Of a stretch of DNA of 11,386 nt, positions 6,564 to 11,386 are shown piece by piece. The position numbers and the translations under genes are program-made. Source of the DNA: Desulfacyla sp964522045. Lineage in GTDB: Bacteria; Desulfobacterota; DSM-4660; Desulfatiglandales; Desulfatiglandaceae. Position 1 is the first letter of the stretch. Every line of letters starts with the position of its first letter. Location: positions 1 through 11,386 of the forward strand of contig CAZFSF010000092.1 in assembly GCA_964522045.1 (NCBI GenBank), in the 5' to 3' direction. Below the pieces are notes generated by a model. The model saw only the letters and a program-made list of their open reading frames with translations. It did not search any database and was not told the origin of the DNA.

Positions 6564-7715
6564 GTGCTCATGATTGCAGGCGAGGCCTCTGCCGACTTGC
6601 ACGGCTCAAATCTTGTGAAAGCCATGAAAGCCTCCTGCCCTGGTGTTACCTTTTGCGGTATCGGAGGGACGAATATGAAACAGGCAGGGGTCAAGATCCT
6701 TGTCTCTTCCTCTGATATGGCAGTAGTTGGTTTGACCGAGGTCCTGCAAAAGGTTCACACGATTTTCAGGGCGGCCAATAAACTGAAAGCCACACTGAAA
6801 ATCCACCACCCTGACCTTTTGATTCTCATAGACTATCCCGACTTCAATCTCTATATGGCCCGGATTGCCAGGCGACTGCAGATCCCTGTTTTATATTATA
6901 TAAGTCCGCAGGTATGGGCGTGGAGGAGAGGACGCGTAAAGAAAATTGCAAAACGTGTTGACCGGATGGCGGTCATCTTGCCATTTGAGGAACAGTTTTA
7001 CAGGAAAAGGGGCGTAAGCGTCGATTATGTAGGTCACCCCCTTTTGGATGCATTTGAATCCACAATTTGCAGTGCAAAACCCGATTCTGCCTGGCAGGAC
7101 CGGGATCCGACCCCGCCACGTGCGATCAAAATCCAAAATCCTGTAGTAGGATTGCTGCCAGGGAGCCGCAGGGAGGAGATCAGGAATATGCTCCCCATAA
7201 TGATCAGATCGGCAGAAATCCTTAAAATTAGGTATCCGGATATCCGATGCTTGTTGCCATTAGCCAAGACCATTGAACCTGAATTTATTGACTCCTTTAT
7301 CATAAAATCCTCGTTGAACATAGAAGTCCATCAAGGAGATATCTATGAGGTCTTGGACCGTTGTCATGTTGCCCTGGTAACGTCCGGCACTGCGACCTTG
7401 GATACGGCTATCATGGCGGTTCCCATGATTATCGTATACAAAGTGACCCCCCTTTCCTACCGGGTTGGTAAGATGTTGATTAAGACGTCCTTTATAGGAT
7501 TAGCAAACCTTGTTGCTGGAGAAAGAGTGGTCCCTGAATTGATTCAGGATGAAGTCACGCCTGAAAGGCTTGCAGATGAGGCCCTGACGTTGATCGAAAA
7601 TGAATATGTCAGGAAAGAGATGATAACAAAGCTGCATGGGATAAGAAAGCGCCTTGGTGAAGGAGGCGCATCAGTGAGGACAGCCAAGATAGCAGCAGAG
7701 ATGATGAAGTGTTGA
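6564..7715 (+). CDS. lpxB: LpxB, lipid A disaccharide synthase
   Basis: Condenses UDP-2,3-diacylglucosamine with lipid X to give the beta-1,6-linked disaccharide phosphate; GT19, GT-B fold, peripheral on the inner face of the cytoplasmic membrane. Motifs in order: GEASADLHG (usually GEASGDLHG, so Gly is Ala10), IDYPDFNLYMARIA, YYISPQVWAWRRGR, VDYVGHPLLDAF, LLPGSRREEI (Arg202, equivalent to E. coli Arg201) and TSGTATLDTAI. The GTG 6564 start gives 383 residues against 382 in E. coli, and an AGGGA lies about 10 nt upstream. The start is uncertain: TTG 6498 would overlap the previous gene by 47 nt without a ribosome site, ATG 6570 would trim the first strand, and ATT 6525 has the best Shine-Dalgarno. 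The stop TGA is 16 nt before the regulator gene. Confidence 0.94.
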   Translation: MLMIAGEASADLHGSNLVKAMKASCPGVTFCGIGGTNMKQAGVKILVSSSDMAVVGLTEVLQKVHTIFRAANKLKATLKIHHPDLLILIDYPDFNLYMARIARRLQIPVLYYISPQVWAWRRGRVKKIAKRVDRMAVILPFEEQFYRKRGVSVDYVGHPLLDAFESTICSAKPDSAWQDRDPTPPRAIKIQNPVVGLLPGSRREEIRNMLPIMIRSAEILKIRYPDIRCLLPLAKTIEPEFIDSFIIKSSLNIEVHQGDIYEVLDRCHVALVTSGTATLDTAIMAVPMIIVYKVTPLSYRVGKMLIKTSFIGLANLVAGERVVPELIQDEVTPERLADEALTLIENEYVRKEMITKLHGIRKRLGEGGASVRTAKIAAEMMKC

Positions 7716-7731
7716 TTTGAGAGACAAGTAA

Positions 7732-9096
7732 ATGGCGAGGACGATTTTAGTTGTTGATGATGAAAAGAGTATCCTTCGGTCCCTACAGGGTATTCTTTCA
7801 GATGAAGGGTTCGAGGTTCTCAGTGCAGAAAGCGGGGTTGAAGCATTAGAGAGGATCAAGGAATCGACCCCTGATCTGGTTCTTCTCGATATTTGGATGC
7901 CGGGCCTTGACGGTATTGAAACCCTTGAAGAGATAAAAAAGGGATATCCTCATCTTCAAGTGATCATGATGTCGGGACATGGCAATATAGAGACCGCGGT
8001 TAAGGCTACCAAGATAGGGGCATACGATTTTGTTGAAAAACCTCTTTCATTAGAAAAGCTTCTCTTATCCATCAATAACGCCCTTGAATATTACAGGTTA
8101 GAGGAGGAGATAAGCCTTCTCAAAGAAAAGGATAGGAACAGGTATAATATCACCGGGACCAGTAAAGCGATTATGGAATTAAAGGAGCAGATCAAAATCG
8201 TGGCTCCTACCAATGCATGGATACTTGTTTCCGGGGAAAACGGGACCGGAAAAGAACTTGTTGCTCACACCATTCACATGTTGAGCCGGCGCAGCCACAA
8301 GCCGATGGTTGAGGTGAACTGCGCTGCAATACCAGAGGATCTCATAGAGAGTGAACTCTTTGGGCATGAAAAGGGGGCATTTACCGGGGCATCCACCATG
8401 AGAAAGGGGAAATTTGATTCTGCTCATGAGGGGACCATTTTTTTGGATGAAATTGGGGATATGAGTTTGAAGGCTCAATCAAAGACCCTCAGAATTTTGC
8501 AGGAACAGAAATTTGAGAGGGTGGGGGGGACAAAGACTATTAAGGTGGACGTCAGGGTGATTGCGGCAACAAACAAGGATCTGGAAACAGAAATAGAGAG
8601 AGGAAGATTCAGGGAAGATCTCTATTTTCGGCTGAATGTAATACCGATGACAGTGCCGTCCCTCAAAGATCGTATTGAAGACATCCCCGCTCTGGTTGAT
8701 GAGTTTGTGCCGGAATTTTCTCTCAGTACAAACATAGAGGCAAAAGAGGTATCTGAAGAGGCCATTGCAACTCTGCAAAAATATGACTGGCCGGGGAACG
8801 TCAGGGAGTTGAAGAACCTGATTGAAAGGCTTATGATTATGGTACCCGGCAGTGTAATCCGAAAAGAAGATATCCCTGTGCCTTTCAACCTCAGTTCTGA
8901 CATCAAGACGGGGCTTGAATCTGATTTTGTGTCAGGTTCGCTTAAAGAGGCAAAAGGCGAATTCGAAAAGGCCTATATTGAGGCCAAGTTGATGGAGTTC
9001 AATGGGAACATCTCACAGACGGCCGAGGCCATTGGTATCGAAAGGAGTAACCTTCACAAAAAGATAAAGGGTTATAGACTGGATAAGTTCAAATAA
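7732..9096 (+). CDS. NtrX-like sigma-54-dependent response regulator
   Basis: Two-component transcription activator of the NtrC group, 454 residues. The receiver domain (about 1-118) has the acidic pair Asp9-Asp10, phospho-acceptor Asp53 (LLDIWMPGLDG), Ser81 and Lys103 (VEKP). The AAA+ domain (about 142-370) has Walker A GENGTGKE (168-175), the sigma-54-contacting GAFTGA (215-220) and Walker B IFLDEIGDM (Asp239-Glu240). The Fis-type helix-turn-helix is at the C-terminus (NISQTAEAIGIERSNLHKKI). The ENGTGKE loop, the DIWMPG phospho-site context and the HTH wording resemble NtrX more than NtrC. All catalytic residues are intact, so it should be active with RpoN. It starts 16 nt after lpxB and ends at the operon terminator, so it is probably co-transcribed with the lipid A genes. 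No cognate kinase is in the window. Confidence 0.92.
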   Translation: MARTILVVDDEKSILRSLQGILSDEGFEVLSAESGVEALERIKESTPDLVLLDIWMPGLDGIETLEEIKKGYPHLQVIMMSGHGNIETAVKATKIGAYDFVEKPLSLEKLLLSINNALEYYRLEEEISLLKEKDRNRYNITGTSKAIMELKEQIKIVAPTNAWILVSGENGTGKELVAHTIHMLSRRSHKPMVEVNCAAIPEDLIESELFGHEKGAFTGASTMRKGKFDSAHEGTIFLDEIGDMSLKAQSKTLRILQEQKFERVGGTKTIKVDVRVIAATNKDLETEIERGRFREDLYFRLNVIPMTVPSLKDRIEDIPALVDEFVPEFSLSTNIEAKEVSEEAIATLQKYDWPGNVRELKNLIERLMIMVPGSVIRKEDIPVPFNLSSDIKTGLESDFVSGSLKEAKGEFEKAYIEAKLMEFNGNISQTAEAIGIERSNLHKKIKGYRLDKFK

Positions 9097-9130
9097 CCCC
9101 GGGGGCCAACCAAAAAGGCCCCGGGGGTTT
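9095..9130. terminator. Strong bidirectional intrinsic terminator
   Basis: Arms AACCCCGGGGGCC (9095-9107) and GGCCCCGGGGGTT (9117-9129) pair over 12 of 13 positions, with one central G-G mismatch, around a 9-nt A-rich loop. TTT follows on the plus strand, and GGTTATTT on the minus strand. The left arm overlaps the regulator stop codon, and the convergent rhodanese gene ends 15 nt beyond, so it likely stops transcription from both sides. Confidence 0.8.
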
Positions 9131-9144
9131 CACATTCTCAGGTT

Positions 9145-9699
9145 TTATTTAAAGGAATTCCAGAACCGCCATCTATAGGATTCCTCCGCTTTGGAGGGTT
9201 TTGACCTGTACTTGTAGATCTTGAACTCACCGGTGCAGGCGTTGACAAATGGATACCCCGCCTTGGCCCAGCCGACCACGCCTTCATCATACAGATAGAC
9301 ATTCTTGTAGCCGATCTTATACAGGAAACCAGACACATATTTTGCCCTGTGATGGGTACGACACCAGATGTAGATCTCTGCATTAGGGTCCTTGATCTTT
9401 TTGGGAATCACGTACCAGTGTCCGGCCATGACATGGTCTGTTCCCTCTATATGAAAGGTTGTAAATTCTGTATCCGTCCTCACATCGATCAAATAGGCCT
9501 TCTTTTTTCCGGCCAGCACATCCTGCCAGACCTTATGAAACTGCTGGGCATTAATAATGTGATCCTTGGGGATTAAACTGGCAATTTCCTTATTGAAGTT
9601 CTTTTCATTTGCCCTTAAAGGGTTATCCCCGGCAAAGGCAAGACCAACCGCACCCAAAACAAAAACCATGGCAAGCGAAACAACAAAAAATCTTTTCAT
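9145..9699 (-). CDS. Secreted rhodanese-like domain protein
   Basis: Predicted periplasmic single-domain rhodanese of 184 residues. A signal peptide (MKRFF plus a hydrophobic core, likely cut at AFA-GD, 23/24) directs export. The domain runs from about residue 45 to 155: AYLIDVRTDTEFTTFHIEG is the N-terminal rhodanese (CH2A-type) motif. IYIWCRTHHRA carries the active-site Cys113 in a CRTHHR loop, and VYLYDEGVVGWAKAGYP is the typical C-terminal block. A second Cys155 lies after the domain, and a basic, aromatic-rich tail follows. The loop matches Cys-X4-Arg, so sulfur-transfer or persulfide chemistry is possible, but the substrate is unknown. ATG 9699 has a perfect AAAGGAGG upstream. It has its own promoter after mpl and converges on the lpx operon. 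Confidence 0.88.
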   Translation of the reverse strand: MKRFFVVSLAMVFVLGAVGLAFAGDNPLRANEKNFNKEIASLIPKDHIINAQQFHKVWQDVLAGKKKAYLIDVRTDTEFTTFHIEGTDHVMAGHWYVIPKKIKDPNAEIYIWCRTHHRAKYVSGFLYKIGYKNVYLYDEGVVGWAKAGYPFVNACTGEFKIYKYRSKPSKAEESYRWRFWNSFK

Positions 9700-9707
9700 T
9701 TGAAAAA

Positions 9708-9715
9708 CCTCCTTT
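9708..9715 (-). promoter_or_regulatory. Perfect Shine-Dalgarno for the rhodanese gene
   Basis: On the minus strand this reads AAAGGAGG, 8 nt before the ATG at 9699. It is the strongest ribosome site in the window and fixes the start. Confidence 0.85.
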
Positions 9716-9741
9716 AAACTATAGGTCCATTAATATTATCT

Positions 9742-9787
9742 CTTAGAAACCCTGATAACGTTCATTCACCACCTTTCCGGGTCTAAG
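9742..9787 (-). promoter_or_regulatory. Leader stem-loop in the rhodanese 5' UTR
   Basis: On the plus strand CTTAGA-AA-CCC (9742-9752) pairs with GGG-TCTAAG (9779-9787): nine base pairs with a 2-nt bulge, closing a 26-nt loop. It sits in the roughly 100-nt leader between the predicted promoter and the Shine-Dalgarno. I do not recognise a known riboswitch class. Confidence 0.35.
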
Positions 9788-9798
9788 TTTAAACTCTT

Positions 9799-9823
9799 GG
9801 AATAACTATATTCCCTGATCAGG
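9799..9823. promoter_or_regulatory. Palindromes overlapping the promoter, candidate operator
   Basis: GGAATA-ACTA-TATTCC (9799-9814) covers the -10 box, and CCTGATCAGG (9814-9823) fills part of the spacer. Both are perfect dyads lying within the core promoter, where a bound repressor would block RNA polymerase. No known regulator consensus is claimed. Confidence 0.35.
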
Positions 9824-9833
9824 CAATCGTCAA
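9805..9833 (-). promoter_or_regulatory. Sigma-70-type promoter of the rhodanese gene
   Basis: The minus strand reads TTGACG (9833-9828), a 17-nt spacer, then TATAGT (9810-9805): five of six matches to both consensus boxes at ideal spacing. Transcription should start near 9798. The -35 box lies 6 nt beyond the mpl stop codon. The spacer contains the perfect palindrome CCTGATCAGG (9814-9823), a possible operator. Confidence 0.7.
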
Positions 9834-9838
9834 GTGCC

Positions 9839-11296
9839 TTATAGGTTTTTTAATAGCCTTTGATGCAGGTTATCAAAACCGCCATTGGACATTATGAGGA
9901 TGACATCCCCGGATCGGGCTTCTCCTACCAACGCCTCCAACAACAGTTCCGTGTTTTCAAAATAAGAGGCCTCAAGTCCCCTCTTGATCAGATCAGATAC
10001 CAATTGTTGCGATGAAAAGCGTTCTTCAATAGGGATTTTTTCCATTAAAGGGGGTTCAGGGATCATAATCAGGTCTGCGGCGTCAAAAGAGAGGGCATAC
10101 TGGTCTTGAAAGATATTTCGTCTGCTTGAATTGGACCTGGGTTCGAATACTGTAATCAGACGTCGCAGCCTGTATCTCTCTCTTACCGCTCTTGTTGTCT
10201 CTCTTACCGCGGTGGGATGATGGGCAAAATCATCTAACACAAGGATACCCCCCATCTCTCCGATGATCTCCTGCCTCCGTTTGACACCGCTGAATGTCTT
10301 GGCTGCTTCTGCGAGGATCGACCAGGGTATTTTTAGAAAGCGACCCAGGGCCAAGGCCGCCAGGAGGTTGGATATATTGTGCCTGCCATAAACGGAAGTC
10401 GCAAGGGTGGTCTCTTCTTTGTCCCCCTTGAGGATTCTTATCTTTGTGAAATCCTTTTCAATAGCGACATCTACGGCCCGCCAGAGGTTTTTTTCGGAAA
10501 AACCGTAGGTCTCTATCCGGCATATTGCCCTTTTGCTTTCGCGCCCTACGGTTTCATCATCCCCATTTGCGATGAGAAGCCCTTTTGATGGAATAATGTC
10601 GATTAGTCTACTGAAACTCTCTATGACATGGTCAAGATTGCTGTAGATATCGGCGTGATCAAATTCTATGCTGGTGAGGATCGTAATCCATGGATTATAA
10701 TGTAAAAATTTAGGCCCCTTATCGAAAAAGGCCGTATCGTATTCATCCCCTTCAATGACAAAATAGAGGCCTTTGCCCAACTTAAAATTTCTCTCGAAGT
10801 TGAGGGGAATCCCCCCTATCATGAACCCGGGGTCCATTCCGGCCTTTTCTAAAATCCACGCAACTAATGCTGAGGTTGTTGTTTTGCCGTGTGTGCCGCT
10901 AATCACAATAGATCGTTTATCTCTTAATGCAAATTGTCTGAGGGCCTGAGGAAAGGAGAGGTAGGGGAGTTTAAGGCGTGAAAGTTCAACAGCCTCCGGA
11001 TTCTCTTTTGTGATCACGTTTCCCACAATTAGCAGATCTGGCCTGGGATGGAGATGCTCTGGCTTGTAGCCGCTGAAAACAGGAATGGCTAAGGATTCAA
11101 GAAAGACGCTCATGGGTGGGTAAACATTTTGATCCGAACCTGTTATCAGATAGCCGTGGTCTTTTAGCATGCCGGCTAAGGATGCCATCCCGGTCCCGCA
11201 AATGCCCATGAGATGGATATGGCGCAGACTCTCGGGTACAGAATTGAGGGAGGTTGAAAGCAAGGCCCGGGGGGAATGTTTTGGTAATTGATTCAA
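9839..11296 (-). CDS. mpl: Mpl, UDP-N-acetylmuramate:L-Ala-gamma-D-Glu-meso-DAP ligase
   Basis: Murein-recycling ligase that couples the salvaged tripeptide to UDP-MurNAc using ATP in the cytoplasm. The 485 residues show the Mur-ligase layout. The N-terminal UDP-binding Rossmann part reads HIHLMGICGTGMASLAGM and SDQNVYPPMS, the latter a Mpl hallmark. The ATP P-loop is GTHGKTTT (134-141), followed by EGDEYDTAFFDKGPKFLHY and IEFDHADIY. The C-terminal domain has DDFAHHPTA (355-363), FEPRSN (384-389) and the ending IMSNGGFDNLHQ. NVYPPMS and SNGGF separate it from MurC. The start is TTG 11296 with AAAGGGGG about 9 nt upstream, giving a roughly 25-residue lead before the first strand. The frame stays open to the window edge, so a start outside the window cannot be excluded. 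A cytoplasmic recycling role is inferred from family. Confidence 0.92.
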   Translation of the reverse strand: MNQLPKHSPRALLSTSLNSVPESLRHIHLMGICGTGMASLAGMLKDHGYLITGSDQNVYPPMSVFLESLAIPVFSGYKPEHLHPRPDLLIVGNVITKENPEAVELSRLKLPYLSFPQALRQFALRDKRSIVISGTHGKTTTSALVAWILEKAGMDPGFMIGGIPLNFERNFKLGKGLYFVIEGDEYDTAFFDKGPKFLHYNPWITILTSIEFDHADIYSNLDHVIESFSRLIDIIPSKGLLIANGDDETVGRESKRAICRIETYGFSEKNLWRAVDVAIEKDFTKIRILKGDKEETTLATSVYGRHNISNLLAALALGRFLKIPWSILAEAAKTFSGVKRRQEIIGEMGGILVLDDFAHHPTAVRETTRAVRERYRLRRLITVFEPRSNSSRRNIFQDQYALSFDAADLIMIPEPPLMEKIPIEERFSSQQLVSDLIKRGLEASYFENTELLLEALVGEARSGDVILIMSNGGFDNLHQRLLKNL

Positions 11297-11386
11297 GATC
11301 GAATACCCCCTTTGGGAGATATGTTGAGACTTTTGAAAAACGCCCCCTTTTGGCCAATCTCGGCGTCAGACTCAAATTTCAATCCT

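Noticed and set aside
10177..10210. Repeated TCTCTCTTACCGC with a 21-nt period inside mpl, giving AVRETTR-AVRERYR
   Set aside because: The helix has the normal length for Mpl after the DDFAHHPTA motif, so this is ordinary helix periodicity and not an insertion.
11097..11375. Minus-strand frame overlapping the mpl N-terminus
   Set aside because: It is out of frame with mpl, shows no domain, and overlaps the conserved Rossmann start of mpl.

Overview
The window looks like a piece of a Gram-negative (diderm, LPS-making) bacterial chromosome. The gene order bamA - skp - lpxD - fabZ - lpxA - lpxI - Gfo/Idh oxidoreductase - lpxB, the use of LpxI rather than LpxH, and a neighbouring Mpl-type ligase suggest a Desulfobacterota (deltaproteobacterial) lineage. 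That placement is an inference from gene content and protein flavour and is not proven. Coding density is very high, and no gene-free stretch exceeds 300 bases.

Positions 1-9096, plus strand: one long outer-membrane biogenesis operon. It opens inside bamA (5' truncated by the window edge) and continues with the periplasmic chaperone skp/ompH. The lipid A genes follow: lpxD, fabZ, lpxA, lpxI, a Gfo/Idh/MocA-family dehydrogenase and lpxB. The last gene is an NtrX-like sigma-54 response regulator. Most junctions are tight (2 to 56 nt). The exception is the 113-nt lpxA-lpxI gap, which holds tandem heptamers, a strong GC hairpin and an 11-nt direct repeat. A strong hairpin right after the regulator (9095-9130) ends the unit and probably serves both strands.

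Positions 9145-11386, minus strand: mpl (murein tripeptide recycling ligase) followed by a small secreted rhodanese-like protein. The rhodanese has its own near-consensus sigma-70-type promoter placed just after the mpl stop codon, then a roughly 100-nt leader with a stem-loop and a perfect Shine-Dalgarno. This block converges on the lpx operon.

How the genes work together: FabZ shares the hydroxyacyl-ACP pool with LpxA and LpxD, which acylate the UDP-sugar; LpxI then removes UMP and LpxB joins the two halves into the lipid A disaccharide. BamA and Skp deliver the outer-membrane proteins of the same membrane. LpxC is not in the window. The most interesting hypothesis concerns the dehydrogenase between lpxI and lpxB. 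It could be a GnnA-type UDP-GlcNAc 3-oxidase, which would imply lipid A built on 2,3-diamino-glucose; LpxA shows a His-to-Gln change near its active site. No GnnB aminotransferase is visible here, so this remains a hypothesis. I see no CRISPR array, complete mobile element, tRNA or rRNA, and no clear sign of an entirely new system.
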